From positions 1 to 64,000 of the forward strand of contig NZ_JOBH01000008.1 of NCBI RefSeq assembly GCF_000717745.1: a DNA stretch of 64,000 nt, given 5' to 3'. The translations under genes and the position numbers were made by a program. Positions 35,720 through 45,032 of the stretch are shown piece by piece. The stretch's first letter is position 1; the number at the start of each line of letters is the position of its first letter. The notes under the pieces are model-generated. The model worked only from the letters and a program-made list of their open reading frames with translations, did not search any database and was not told the origin of the DNA. The DNA is from Streptomyces violens (GTDB taxonomy: Bacteria; Actinomycetota; Actinomycetes; Streptomycetales; Streptomycetaceae).

Positions 35720-36075
35720 TTACGCGGGTGCCAAGGCCGCTGACGCCGCCCAGACCAGCGACAGGACCAGCACCACGGCACCGGCTCCGGCATGACGTTC
35801 GGGAGGTTGACCGCCGGCGCCTCCGGATGCACCCGACAGCCGTCCAGCAGCCCGTCGTGGAACGTGTACGCGCCGCCCACCCCGGCGCAGTCAACGCCCA
35901 GGGCGACGGGCAAGAGGAAGCCGTCCCGCGCGCGCAGCCAGAAGACGGCGGTGACGCCGATCGCCGTTGCCACGACCGAACTAGCCGGGATGGCCAGTCC
36001 AGTGGAGTCGATGAGGATCTTCGAATCGGCCCACGCCCCAGCGACCGTCGCCGCGCAAGCGGCCAGGCGCATCAC
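35720..36075 (-). pseudogene. Small membrane protein with a frameshift
   Basis: From ATG 36075 the frame has hydrophobic stretches (ASSVVATAIGVTAVFWL and GFLLPVALGV), then GGAYTFHDGLLDGCRVHPEA and PAVNLPNVMP. The frame then becomes polar, while an adjacent frame supplies a clean terminal helix GAVVLVLSLVWAASAALAPA followed by TAA at 35722-35720. A single indel near 35790 would join them into one membrane protein. It could also be a sequence error. No family recognised. Confidence 0.45.
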
Positions 36076-36278
36076 CGCTCAGCGCCACAGCGACCCCACC
36101 ACCGTGCGAGGCAAGTGCTCTGCGAGAGCCGGAGAAATGGAGGAGGTCGTGCTCACATCATGACCCACGCCCCTGATGCCGACGCAGTCTCTCGGCGTCT
36201 GCGTCTGCACACCCAGTCGAGGACGGAGGCCGGACAGCGAGCGCCTTTCACAGTGTGCGCACGGTTAGGGTCTTGGTC

Positions 36279-36803
36279 ATGTTCGTGCACTCCAACGCTC
36301 TCAATGGCAACCGTCGGCATCGCCTGGTCATGGGGGCGATCCTCACGCCGTTCCTGGTCCTGATGGGCGTGGCGCTGAGTGCCGCGGCCGTGAGTATGTC
36401 CGAGCGGCCTTCGTTGTTGATCGGCCTCGGCTCGGCTGCGATTTCGGCGTACGCAGTCGCCTGGTGGTCGGCCCGCTACTGGTACACGGCCTTCCGGGAG
36501 GGACGGTCCTCCCAGCCCGTTCCCGAGCCCCACCCGTGGCCCTGGCTGCTGCCTCCGCTCGTGCTCGGTGGGGCCTTCGCCACCACCGGCATCGGCGCTG
36601 TGCAGGACGGGAAGACCGCAGCCGCGGTCATCAGTCTGGTGCTCGCCACCATGCTCCTTCTTCCCGCAGCCATCTCCGTCGTCGTGGCGATGTACTTCCT
36701 GCGAGAGAGGCGCTCCGGTACATCGGGCACAACGGACGCCGGGCAGAACACCTCCGGGCATGTACCGCAACGGCCGCATCGGGCCTGGGGATCGATCGAC
36801 TGA
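36279..36803 (+). CDS. Four-helix membrane protein of unknown function
   Basis: 174 residues from the ATG at 36279 (other starts at 36255 are possible). Four hydrophobic helices: LTPFLVLMGVALSAAAVSM, LLIGLGSAAISAYAVAW, LLPPLVLGGAFATTGIGAV and AAVISLVLATMLLLPAAISV. A polar loop with RYWYTAFREGRSSQ separates the pairs and the tail is hydrophilic. No known family or operon partner. Confidence 0.65.
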   Translation: MFVHSNALNGNRRHRLVMGAILTPFLVLMGVALSAAAVSMSERPSLLIGLGSAAISAYAVAWWSARYWYTAFREGRSSQPVPEPHPWPWLLPPLVLGGAFATTGIGAVQDGKTAAAVISLVLATMLLLPAAISVVVAMYFLRERRSGTSGTTDAGQNTSGHVPQRPHRAWGSID

Positions 36804-37081
36804 CCGTACAGAACTCACACTCAGCACGCGATCGAGGTTCGCCGCGCCCAGCTCCATCCTCCTCCTGATGACTCAGTCAGTGCCGCCACGCCCCACTCCC
36901 CGAACGGCCCGGATGACGCCTGCCCGTCCGGCGCGCCGCGTGCCATGCTGTCGCCACAGCGCACCACGACGCACCGTCCCGCACCACCCCGCCCCACGAC
37001 GCACCACCCCTCACCTGCCGCGGCAGGACCCGCGCGAAGTACCTGACAGTACTGTTCCGGACTGTTCCGGGAGGCTCGATC

Positions 37082-38743
37082 ATGTCGTTGCGGCCCCGCC
37101 TCGCTCCTCGCTCCGCGCGGCCCCGCCTCGCTCCTCGCTCCGTGCAGCGCTGTTCATGGGTGCGTCCACGGTTATGTGCCGCGGGAGTGGCCGTCGCCAT
37201 GGTGTTGTCGGTCCTGGTGGCCGGCTGCTCGGGTGGGGGTGGCGGGGGCGAAGACGACGACACCTTTGTGTATCTCGCGCCCCAGGGGCTCGTCACCGAG
37301 TGGGACCCGGCACGCTCGTACTCCGATGAAGTGGTGGTGCTGTCGAACGTGTACGAGACCCTGACCCGTTACAACGCCGACACCCGCCGGACGGAGGGGG
37401 TGCTCGCGACCCGGTGGACGTCGTCCAAGGACCGTCGGACCTGGACGTTCACCCTGCGGGACGGGGTGCGGTTCCACTCCGGGCGGCCGCTCACCGCCGA
37501 GGCGGTGAAGGCGGCCATCGAGCGCACCATGAGGCTGAAGGCCAGCGCCTCCTACGTGTGGGATCCGGTGGAGAAGATCGTCCCGGTCGGGGCGCGGCAG
37601 GTCCGGTTCGAGCTGTCCCGGCCGGCGCCCCTGGACATCGTCGCCTCCGCCACGTACGCGGCCTATATCTATGAGGTGAGGGACGACGCGAAGGACTACC
37701 GGGCCACGGACCGGGGCACCGGCCCGTACACCGTCAGCGCGTGGCGGCCGGGCAGCGAGAACGAGGTGGAGCTGACCGCCTTCCAGGACTACTGGGGTGG
37801 CTGGCACGGGAACCGCTACCAGAAGGTGATCTTCCAGGCGGTACCGCAGTCGTCCACAACGGCGCAGCTCATGAGCTCGGGGGAAGGGGACTACGCCGGA
37901 GGGCTGCCGCCGCAGTTGGTGGACACCCTGCGTGGCCGGCCGGGCCTTTCGGTACGGGAACGGCCCTCGTGGCAGACCCTTATCGGCCTGTTGAACACCG
38001 AGAAGGAACCGCTGGACGATGTACGGGTGCGGCGGGCCGTCGTGCACGCGCTGGACTACGGGGAGCTCATCGCCGCGAGCAGGGGTGCACTCGTACGTTC
38101 CGACGGTGTCATTCCGCAGGGCTTGCTCGGGCACACCAATGACCTCGACCTGCCCAACGACGACCTGGACGCCGACCGCGCCCGTGCACGGAAGCTGCTG
38201 AAGGAGGCCGGGTACGGGCCGGGCAGCGGACGGACCGTCGAACTGGAGCTGACCTACCCGGCGGGCGACGACACCGCTCGCACCCTCGGCGACCTGATGA
38301 CGGCACAGCTGCGCCCGTTCGGCATAGACCTGCAGGTCCGGGGCCTGACGTGGTCATCGGCCCAGTGGCCGCGCGCCAAGAAGAAGGACCCGGACGAGCG
38401 CCAGGACATCTTCGTCATGTACTGGTGGCCGGACGACGCCGAGTCACTTTCGTACTTCCGCAATGTGTTCCGCACCGAGAAGGAGATCTCCTACAACCTC
38501 GCCTACTACTCCAACCCCGAGCTCGACCGGCTCATCGACCGGGTCGGCGCACTCACGGCCACCGACCCGGCCCGGGCCGCGCGGACCTACCGCACCATGC
38601 AGAAGATCCTCATCAACGACGCGCCCGTCCTCTTCCTCGGCACCACGACCTATCGGCGGGTGCTGAGCAGCGATGTCAAGGGGTTCACCGACAACCCGGC
38701 CTACGCCAACGTGGTGTTCGTCCATGACCTCACCCACCGCTAG
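37082..38743 (+). CDS. ABC transporter solute-binding lipoprotein (family 5)
   Basis: 553 residues from the ATG at 37082 with GGGAGG seven bases upstream. The signal peptide ends in the lipobox LVAGC. The mature part is a SBP_bac_5 (DppA/OppA/NikA-type) protein: EWDPARSYSDEVVVLSNVYE, WTFTLRDGVRFHSGRPLTAE, GTGPYTVSAW, DDVRVRRAVVHALDYGELI and FVMYWWPDDAESLSYFRNVF. It captures peptides or metal complexes outside the membrane. It heads a five-gene operon with two permeases and two ATPases. The N-terminus carries an exact in-frame 27-bp duplication, adding nine residues ahead of the signal peptide. Confidence 0.95.
   Translation: MSLRPRLAPRSARPRLAPRSVQRCSWVRPRLCAAGVAVAMVLSVLVAGCSGGGGGGEDDDTFVYLAPQGLVTEWDPARSYSDEVVVLSNVYETLTRYNADTRRTEGVLATRWTSSKDRRTWTFTLRDGVRFHSGRPLTAEAVKAAIERTMRLKASASYVWDPVEKIVPVGARQVRFELSRPAPLDIVASATYAAYIYEVRDDAKDYRATDRGTGPYTVSAWRPGSENEVELTAFQDYWGGWHGNRYQKVIFQAVPQSSTTAQLMSSGEGDYAGGLPPQLVDTLRGRPGLSVRERPSWQTLIGLLNTEKEPLDDVRVRRAVVHALDYGELIAASRGALVRSDGVIPQGLLGHTNDLDLPNDDLDADRARARKLLKEAGYGPGSGRTVELELTYPAGDDTARTLGDLMTAQLRPFGIDLQVRGLTWSSAQWPRAKKKDPDERQDIFVMYWWPDDAESLSYFRNVFRTEKEISYNLAYYSNPELDRLIDRVGALTATDPARAARTYRTMQKILINDAPVLFLGTTTYRRVLSSDVKGFTDNPAYANVVFVHDLTHR
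37091..37144. repeat. 27-bp tandem duplication inside the lipoprotein signal region
   Basis: CGGCCCCGCCTCGCTCCTCG plus seven more bases occurs twice head to tail with one base difference, coding for RPRLAPRSA and RPRLAPRSV. Confidence 0.9.
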
Positions 38744-38760
38744 GGCGGGGTGCGGACGTG

Positions 38761-39807
38761 ATGCGCGCCGGGAACGGCCGCGGAATGCCGGTGCTCTGTT
38801 ACGCGGCCCGCCGGGCGGGACTGTCGCTCCTGGTGGCCCTCGGTGTGGTGGTACTGACGTACCTGATCGCGCGCGTGGTGCCCAGCGACCCGGCCGGCGT
38901 GTGGGCGGGCCCCCGGGCCACGGCCGCCGAACGAGCCCGTGTACGCGCTGAGTTGGGCCTGGACCGTCCGGTTCACGAGCAGATCGTCTCCTACGTGGCA
39001 GGCGTGTGGCATGGCGACTGGGGTGTTTCCGTACGCACTCACCGCCCCGTCCGCAGCGATCTGTTCGGACTGCTGCCCAACACCCTCCAGATGGTGCTCG
39101 CCGGGCTGGTCGTCGGGCTGATGGTGGGGGTGCCTGCTGGGCTGGCCGCTGCGCGGTGGCACGGGCGGTTCCCCGACGGGCTGGTGCGGTTCGGCGCACT
39201 GCTGGGTGCTTCGATGCCGGTGTTCTGGCTGGCGCTGCTCCTGCAGATGTTCTTCGCGAGCCGACTCGGGCTGCTGCCGATCGCCGGCAGCCACGACCGC
39301 ACGGTGCTCGCCGCACACCCGGTGACCGGCGTCACCGGCCTGCCACTGCTCGACGCCGTGCTCACCGGCAACGGGGCGGCGGCCACCAGTCTCCTCAGCC
39401 ACCTGATCCTGCCCGCCCTCGTGGTGGCCACCTATCCGGCCGCCGTCATCACCCGCCTGGTGCGGGCAAGCGTCATGGACGCACTCGGCGAGACCCACAT
39501 CCAGATGGTGCGCTCCCTCGGCTTCCCCGAGCGCGCCGTACTCGGCCGCTTCGCGCTGCGGCTCGCCTGGAACCCGGTACTGCAGCTCAGCGCGCTGGTC
39601 TTCGGGTACTCGCTGGTCAACACGTTCCTGGTGGAGGCGGTGTTCAACTATCCGGGTCTCGGGCGGTACGCGGCCGACGCGGTGAAGGCCCTCGATGTGC
39701 CGGCCGTCCTCGGCGTGACCCTCCTGGTCGCGTTGCTCTACCTTGCCGCGAACCTGGCCGTCGACCTGGCACAGGCCGCCCTCGACCCACGTATCCGACT
39801 GCGGTGA
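38761..39807 (+). CDS. ABC transporter permease, DppB type
   Basis: 348 residues; GTG at 38758 is an alternative start one codon earlier. The sequence has the DppB/OppB N-terminal helix with IARVVPSDPAGVWAG, LGLDRPVHEQIVSYVAGVWH and GDWGVSVRTHRPV. Six membrane helices follow, with the cytoplasmic EAA loop ITRLVRASVMDALGETHIQM and VRSLGFPERAVLGRFALR. It forms half of the membrane channel for the substrate bound by the preceding lipoprotein. It is separated from that gene by 17 bp. Confidence 0.95.
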   Translation: MRAGNGRGMPVLCYAARRAGLSLLVALGVVVLTYLIARVVPSDPAGVWAGPRATAAERARVRAELGLDRPVHEQIVSYVAGVWHGDWGVSVRTHRPVRSDLFGLLPNTLQMVLAGLVVGLMVGVPAGLAAARWHGRFPDGLVRFGALLGASMPVFWLALLLQMFFASRLGLLPIAGSHDRTVLAAHPVTGVTGLPLLDAVLTGNGAAATSLLSHLILPALVVATYPAAVITRLVRASVMDALGETHIQMVRSLGFPERAVLGRFALRLAWNPVLQLSALVFGYSLVNTFLVEAVFNYPGLGRYAADAVKALDVPAVLGVTLLVALLYLAANLAVDLAQAALDPRIRLR

Positions 39808-39813
39808 TCGCGT

Positions 39814-40695
39814 ATGACGGCCTCACCTTCCCTCTCGCGCCCCTCCCCCACCCGCCGGGCGCCAGGTGCGCTGCGCAGCCGGGCGACGCTGGTCCTGGCA
39901 GTCGGCGGTCTGCTGCTCATCGCGGTCCTGGCGCTGCTCGCTCCCGTACTGGTCCCGTACCCGGAGCACGCGACCGGCGCCACCGACACCGCTCAGGCAC
40001 TGCGTCCTCCCTCGGCCGCCCATTGGTTCGGCACCGACGAGCTGGGCCGTGACGTGTTCTCCCGGGTGCTGTGCGGCGCGCGGATCGGTCCGGTGGTCGC
40101 GGTGCTGGTCGTGGCGGTCTCCTTGCTGGTCGGTACCGCGATCGGGCTGATCGCCGGGTACTTCGGCGGATGGATCGACGAGGTGCTGATGCGCCTCACC
40201 GATGTCTTCCTGGCGGTGCCCGCCCTGTTGCTGGCGCTGGCCCTGACCACGGTGCTGGCTCCCGGTCCGGCCGGGCTGACGGTGGCACTGGCCGTGACCT
40301 GGTGGCCGTGGTACGCCCGGCTGGTGCGCGGTGAGGCCGCGTCGGTGACCGGACGTGCGTACATCGAAGCCTGTCGCGCCCTGGGGCTCGGCCACCGCCG
40401 CATCCTGCTCCGCCACGTCCTGCCCAACGCCTCGACCCCGTTGCTGGTCCAGGCTTCGACCGACGTCGGCGGGGTCCTGCTCGTCGCCTCCGGGCTGTCC
40501 TTCCTCGGGCTGGGCCCACAGGCGCCGACGCCCGACTGGGGGCTGATGGTGGAACAGTCGCAGAACTACTTCACCACCCACTGGTGGCTCGGCACCTTCC
40601 CCGGCCTGGCCATCATGGTGGTCGCGGCGTTGTGCTTCCTGCTCGGTGACGCCCTGCGCGACCGCCTCGACCCTCGGCACATCCCCAGGACCTGA
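39814..40695 (+). CDS. ABC transporter permease, DppC type
   Basis: 293 residues. The OppC-like N-terminal helix (TLVLAVGGLLLIAVLALLAP), the HWFGTDELGRDVFSRVLCGA motif typical of DppC/NikC, five further helices and the EAA loop (VRGEAASVTGRAYIEACRAL, GLGHRRILLRHVLPN) are present. It pairs with the DppB-type permease 6 bp upstream. It is probably translationally coupled, given the tight spacing to both neighbours. Confidence 0.95.
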   Translation: MTASPSLSRPSPTRRAPGALRSRATLVLAVGGLLLIAVLALLAPVLVPYPEHATGATDTAQALRPPSAAHWFGTDELGRDVFSRVLCGARIGPVVAVLVVAVSLLVGTAIGLIAGYFGGWIDEVLMRLTDVFLAVPALLLALALTTVLAPGPAGLTVALAVTWWPWYARLVRGEAASVTGRAYIEACRALGLGHRRILLRHVLPNASTPLLVQASTDVGGVLLVASGLSFLGLGPQAPTPDWGLMVEQSQNYFTTHWWLGTFPGLAIMVVAALCFLLGDALRDRLDPRHIPRT

Positions 40696-40698
40696 CCG

Positions 40699-41544
40699 AT
40701 GGCCACCGCCGACGACACCCCGTTTCTGCACATACGCAACCTGCGTGTGTGGTACGGCACCGCCGACAGCGCGCCGGTGGTCCGTATCGATGAACTGGCG
40801 CTGTTCCGCGGGCAGTTCCTCGGACTCGCCGGGGAGAGCGGTGCGGGAAAGACGACGGCCGGGCTGACGGTGCTGGGGCTGACCCGCCATGCGGGTGCCC
40901 GGGTGACCGGCAGCATCCGGCTGGCCGGCGAGGAGCTGGTGTCCGCCCCGGAGAGGCGGCTGCGGCGGCTGCGCGGCACCACCATGGCGCTGATCCCGCA
41001 GAACCCGGCCGCCGCGTTCCATCCGGTACTGCCGGTCGGGGTGACCGTACTGCGTGCCCTGCGGCTGCACGGGTGCACCCGAGCCGAAGCCCGGCGCCGC
41101 GCCGCCACCGCACTGGAGCGCGTGGGGCTGCCCGCCGACCACCTCTCCCGCCTCCCGCACCAGCTCTCCGGCGGGCAGCTCCAGCGGGTGGCCATCGCCC
41201 TGGCGTCGGCCCTGCGCACGCGGCTGCTCCTCGCCGACGAACCGACCAGTGCACTGGACGTGACGGTCCAGGCGGAGATCTGCGCACTGCTGGCGGAGTT
41301 GCGCGACACGCACGGGACGGCCGTCCTGTTCATCAGCCACGACCTCGCGCTACTGGCCGGGTTGTGCGACCGGATCGCGGTACTCCACCAGGGGCGGGTG
41401 ATCGAGGACCGCCCCGCCGCGGACCTGGTCGCCGCGCCGTGGGCCGACTGCACCAGGCGGCTGCTGGCGGCGGTACCCCGGCTGGGCATCCCTGCGGCAC
41501 CCGGGCCCGGCGAGGGACGCGACGAGGAGGCGGCCGGTGCTTGA
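40699..41544 (+). CDS. ABC transporter ATPase, DppD type
   Basis: 281 residues. Walker A GESGAGKTTAG, Q-loop LIPQNPAAAFHP, signature LSGGQLQRVAIA, Walker B LLLADEPTSALDVTVQ and H-loop LFISHDLALLAG are all intact. The C-terminal extension is shorter than in E. coli DppD and lacks an obvious Cys-rich cluster. It powers uptake together with the second ATPase, whose start overlaps its last 8 bp. Confidence 0.95.
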   Translation: MATADDTPFLHIRNLRVWYGTADSAPVVRIDELALFRGQFLGLAGESGAGKTTAGLTVLGLTRHAGARVTGSIRLAGEELVSAPERRLRRLRGTTMALIPQNPAAAFHPVLPVGVTVLRALRLHGCTRAEARRRAATALERVGLPADHLSRLPHQLSGGQLQRVAIALASALRTRLLLADEPTSALDVTVQAEICALLAELRDTHGTAVLFISHDLALLAGLCDRIAVLHQGRVIEDRPAADLVAAPWADCTRRLLAAVPRLGIPAAPGPGEGRDEEAAGA

Positions 41545-42283
41545 GGCGCGCGATCTGACGGTGGTGCACGGCGGTACGGCCGTGGTGGACCGGGTGAGTC
41601 TGGCGCTGCCCGAGGGCCCGTACGGACTGGGACTGATCGGTGCGAGCGGTTCGGGCAAGACAACAGTCGCCCGGTGTTTGTCGGGACTGATGACGCCGAC
41701 GCATGGCACGGTCCTTTTCCGCGGTGCCGACGTCAGCGGAATGCGGCGGTCGGGTGCCTACCGGCGTGCGGTGCAGATCGTCGTGCAGGACACCGAGGGC
41801 GCCCTCGACCCGCGTATGCGCGTGGGCACGGCGATCGCCGAAGTGCTGCGGGCGCACCGGATGGTGCCGCGCGGCACCGAGCGCGAGCGCGTCGCCGAGC
41901 TGCTGGCCGACGTGGGGCTGAGCGCCGAGCACGCCGCTCGCCACCCGCACCAGCTCTCCGGCGGGCAGCGTCAGCGTGCGGCGATCGCCCGCGCCCTCGC
42001 GGTACGGCCGCGCTTCCTGGTCCTGGACGAGCCGACCAACGCGCTGGACACGACCGTGCAGGCCCGGATCCTCGGCCTGCTCAACACACTCCGCACCGAG
42101 CACCGGCTCTCCTTGCTGCTGATCTCGCACGATCTCGCGGTGGTGGCGCAGCTCTGCCGGTACGTGGTCGTACTGCACCACGGGCGCGTCGTGGAGGAGG
42201 GCCCACTCACCGCCGTACTGCGCGAGCCCCGGCATCCCGCCACCCGAAGCCTGCGCGACGCAGTGCCGCGCCTTTCCCCGTGA
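41537..42283 (+). CDS. ABC transporter ATPase, DppF type
   Basis: 248 residues from a GTG inside the end of the previous gene (8-bp overlap, indicating coupled translation). Walker A GASGSGKTTVAR, Q-loop VVQDTEGALDP, signature LSGGQRQRAAIARAL, Walker B FLVLDEPTNALDTTVQ and H-loop LLISHDLAVVAQ are complete. It is the fifth and last gene of the importer operon. Confidence 0.95.
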   Translation: MLEARDLTVVHGGTAVVDRVSLALPEGPYGLGLIGASGSGKTTVARCLSGLMTPTHGTVLFRGADVSGMRRSGAYRRAVQIVVQDTEGALDPRMRVGTAIAEVLRAHRMVPRGTERERVAELLADVGLSAEHAARHPHQLSGGQRQRAAIARALAVRPRFLVLDEPTNALDTTVQARILGLLNTLRTEHRLSLLLISHDLAVVAQLCRYVVVLHHGRVVEEGPLTAVLREPRHPATRSLRDAVPRLSP

Positions 42284-42527
42284 ACCCGGGTACTACCAGT
42301 GGTACCCATCAGGGCGGCCCGGCCTCACCCAGGGCAGACCCGCCCCGGCAGCTCCGCTGGGACGGCGCTCCGCTCCGCGGTCGTGAACCTCTGCGTGCCG
42401 ACGACACGGCAGAGTGTGCCGCGCCACAGGGCGGGGTCGAGCCGGACGGCCTCGAAGTCCGTATCACCTCGTGAGCCGCTTCGTGGCGGTCTTGCGGTGG
42501 GGTCCGACCTGTAGTCCGCTACCCGTC

Positions 42528-44102
42528 ATGAGAAACGTGAGGAACAGGAGCATCACCGCGCTGGCCGCCACGCTGCTTGCGTCGGCCCTGCTCGCTGCCG
42601 CCGCACCACATCCGTCGGCGGCGGCCCCGCGGCTCGGCGTCGACCTCGATACGGTGACGATCCCGGAGCTGCAGGCGCGTATGGGGGACGGGTTACTGAC
42701 CTCGTCGGCGCTCACCACCGCCTATCTGCACCGGATCAAAACCATCGACCCCAAGATCAACGCGGTGCTGCGCACCGACCCGACGGCTCTGCGCCAGGCC
42801 GCCGCCAGTGATGCCCGACACCGGCGCGGTGCCGTCCGCGGCCCCCTCGACGGCATCCCCGTACTGATCAAGGACAATGTGAACACCCGCGGGCTGGCCA
42901 CGACGGCCGGATCGCTGGCGCTGGCCGGAAAACCGCCCGGCACCGACGCCGCCCTGGTGACGCGGCTGCGCAAGGCCGGGGCAGTGATCCTCGGCAAGAC
43001 CAACCTCTCCGAGTGGGCCAACTTCCGCGCGGCAAAGCCGACTTCGGGCTGGTCCGCGGTGAGCGGGCAGACCAACAACCCGTACGTACTGGACCGGAAT
43101 CCGTGCGGCTCCTCCTCCGGCTCGGCCGCCGCGCTCGCCGCGTCGCTGGCCCAGGTGGCGATCGGTACTGAGACGGACGGCTCCATCGTGTGCCCGGCCG
43201 GCATGAACGGGGTGGTCGGCCACAAGCCCACCCTCAGCCTGGTCAGCCAGGACGGCGTGGTGCCGATCTCCGCCGAGCAGGACACCGCGGGCCCCATGGC
43301 ACGCAACGTGGTCGATACCGCGCTCACCCTATCGGTGATCAGCAATGGCGGCATCGCACATCACGGCGGTGCCACCGGCCTCACCGACGCACTGCCCCGC
43401 CCCGACGGCCTGCGGGGCAAGCGCATCGGCCTGTGGCGGCTGCCCTCGCTCGGGCCGAAGGTGGACGCCCTGATGACCCGTACGGCAAAGAGGTTGCGCG
43501 CAGCGGGCGCCGAGGTCGTCGAGGTAACGCCGCCGTACCAGAAACGACTCGCCGAACTCGAATTCCCGGCGCTGCTGAGCGAGTTCCACAGGGACATCGA
43601 CGCCTACCTCGCCACCCGCCACGGGCCGCGGGATCTCGCCGGACTCATCGAATTCAACCGCACCCACCCCGCGGAACGGACGTGTTTCGCCGGACAGGAA
43701 CTGTTCGAACAGGCCCTCGCCGCACCGCCGACCACCGACCCCAAATACCGCGCCATGCGCGCCGAGCTGACGGACCTCTCCCGGCGCTCCATCAACGAGA
43801 CCATGGCCACCCACCGGCTCGACGCCATCGCCTCGCCGACGAATCCACCCGCCTGGACGACCGACTGCGCGCGCGGCGACAACGACGTGATCCCGTCCTC
43901 CACCCCGGCAGCCGTCGCCGGCTACCCCTCCTTGTCGGTCCCCGCCGGCTTCGTGGGCGAACTGCCCGTCGGCGTACTGCTGATGGCCGGTGCCCACCAG
44001 GACACCGAATTGCTCACGCTCGGAGCGGCGGTGGAAAACCGGCTCACCGCATGGCGGGCACCGCACTACCTGCCGTCGGCGGGCACCGACGCCAGTCGGT
44101 GA
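42528..44102 (+). CDS. Secreted amidase-signature enzyme
   Basis: 524 residues from the ATG at 42528; there is no SD, so translation may be leaderless. A signal peptide (RSITALAATLLASALLAAAA, PHPSAAA) precedes the amidase domain. The Ser-cisSer-Lys triad lies in GIPVLIKDNVNTRGLATTAG (Lys), NPCGSSSGSAAALAASL (cis-Ser) and GTETDGSIVCPA (nucleophile). The enzyme hydrolyses amide bonds, probably of peptides or aromatic amides, outside the cell. It lies 245 bp behind the peptide-type ABC operon, consistent with supplying its substrate, though it likely has its own promoter. Confidence 0.93.
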   Translation: MRNVRNRSITALAATLLASALLAAAAPHPSAAAPRLGVDLDTVTIPELQARMGDGLLTSSALTTAYLHRIKTIDPKINAVLRTDPTALRQAAASDARHRRGAVRGPLDGIPVLIKDNVNTRGLATTAGSLALAGKPPGTDAALVTRLRKAGAVILGKTNLSEWANFRAAKPTSGWSAVSGQTNNPYVLDRNPCGSSSGSAAALAASLAQVAIGTETDGSIVCPAGMNGVVGHKPTLSLVSQDGVVPISAEQDTAGPMARNVVDTALTLSVISNGGIAHHGGATGLTDALPRPDGLRGKRIGLWRLPSLGPKVDALMTRTAKRLRAAGAEVVEVTPPYQKRLAELEFPALLSEFHRDIDAYLATRHGPRDLAGLIEFNRTHPAERTCFAGQELFEQALAAPPTTDPKYRAMRAELTDLSRRSINETMATHRLDAIASPTNPPAWTTDCARGDNDVIPSSTPAAVAGYPSLSVPAGFVGELPVGVLLMAGAHQDTELLTLGAAVENRLTAWRAPHYLPSAGTDASR

Positions 44103-44192
44103 ATGAGCCATCCGCCGCCGGCACCCGGCCCGGGTCACCTCGCGGGGTCACCGGACCGGGTCACCGGACCAGGTCACCGGACTAACTACACG

Positions 44193-44813
44193 TCAGTCGG
44201 GCGTTGCCGTTGCGTACTGCGGGCGGCCGGTGGGCCGGTAGACCTGGATCGTCACCCCCTTCGGAGTGGACCGCGAGTCGACCAGTTCGAGTGCTGTGTC
44301 CGGGCCGGTGTCGGGGAACAGCCGCGTGCCCTGGCCGATGACCACGGGATAAGTGAGCAGGGTGATCTCGTCGACAAGCTGGTTGTCGAACAGCCGGCGA
44401 ACCAGGTTGCCACTGCCGTGCACCTGCAGCTCACCCGCCTGCTCGGCCTTCAGCTCGCCGATGGCCGCCACGACGTCACCGGAGAGGACCGTTGTGTCCG
44501 CCCATTGCGGATCGGTGAGCGTGGTCGATGCCACGTACTTGGGCCGCGTGTTCAACGCCGCTGCGATGGGATTACTCGAATCTGCCATCACTCCCCAGTA
44601 GCCGGCAAAGATCTCGTAGGTCCGCCGGCCGAACAGGAACGCGTCGGCGCGCTGGAAGACCTGGTTCAGAAACGTCGTGGTCTCGTTGTCCTCGCCGAAA
44701 AGCGGCAGAGCCCATCCGCCGCGCTCGAATCCGCCCCTGCGGTCCTCATCCGGCCCGCCGAGGCCCTGCATCACGCCGTCGACGGAGACGTGCGTGATGG
44801 TCGTCAGTTTCAT
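44193..44813 (-). CDS. Dihydrofolate-reductase-like (RibD C-terminal) protein
   Basis: 206 residues from the ATG at 44813 with AAGGGAA upstream. MKLTTITHVSVDGVMQGLGG, FQRADAFLFGRRTYEIFAGY, ELQVHGSGNLVRRLFDNQLV and DEITLLTYPVVIGQGTRLFP define the RibD_C/YyaP group of DHFR-fold reductases, NADPH-dependent enzymes of unknown substrate common in actinobacteria. The length is normal and the frame intact. It is divergent from the APH-type kinase gene. Confidence 0.92.
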   Translation of the reverse strand: MKLTTITHVSVDGVMQGLGGPDEDRRGGFERGGWALPLFGEDNETTTFLNQVFQRADAFLFGRRTYEIFAGYWGVMADSSNPIAAALNTRPKYVASTTLTDPQWADTTVLSGDVVAAIGELKAEQAGELQVHGSGNLVRRLFDNQLVDEITLLTYPVVIGQGTRLFPDTGPDTALELVDSRSTPKGVTIQVYRPTGRPQYATATPD

Positions 44814-45032
44814 GGTCGCGGTTCCCTTCTCGCTGGGTTGTGCCGTCGCTCGATTCGACCGCACCGCAGCGCCGATCTCATCGATCGCAACAGAGCGCGT
44901 CCGGCCGATTCATTCCGCACCCTCCCGAACACGTCGCCTGCGACTGCCCCAGGTGACCAGGCTGTCCCGCAGCTCCATGGAGCGCGAAGAGTCAGGCGCG
45001 AGCGAGCCGCCGCTCGGCTACCGTGGCTCCGC

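Noticed and set aside
39823..41340. Long antisense frame across the ABC permease/ATPase genes
   Set aside because: Gln/Gly/Arg-rich product with no family features; the plus strand carries intact transporter genes.
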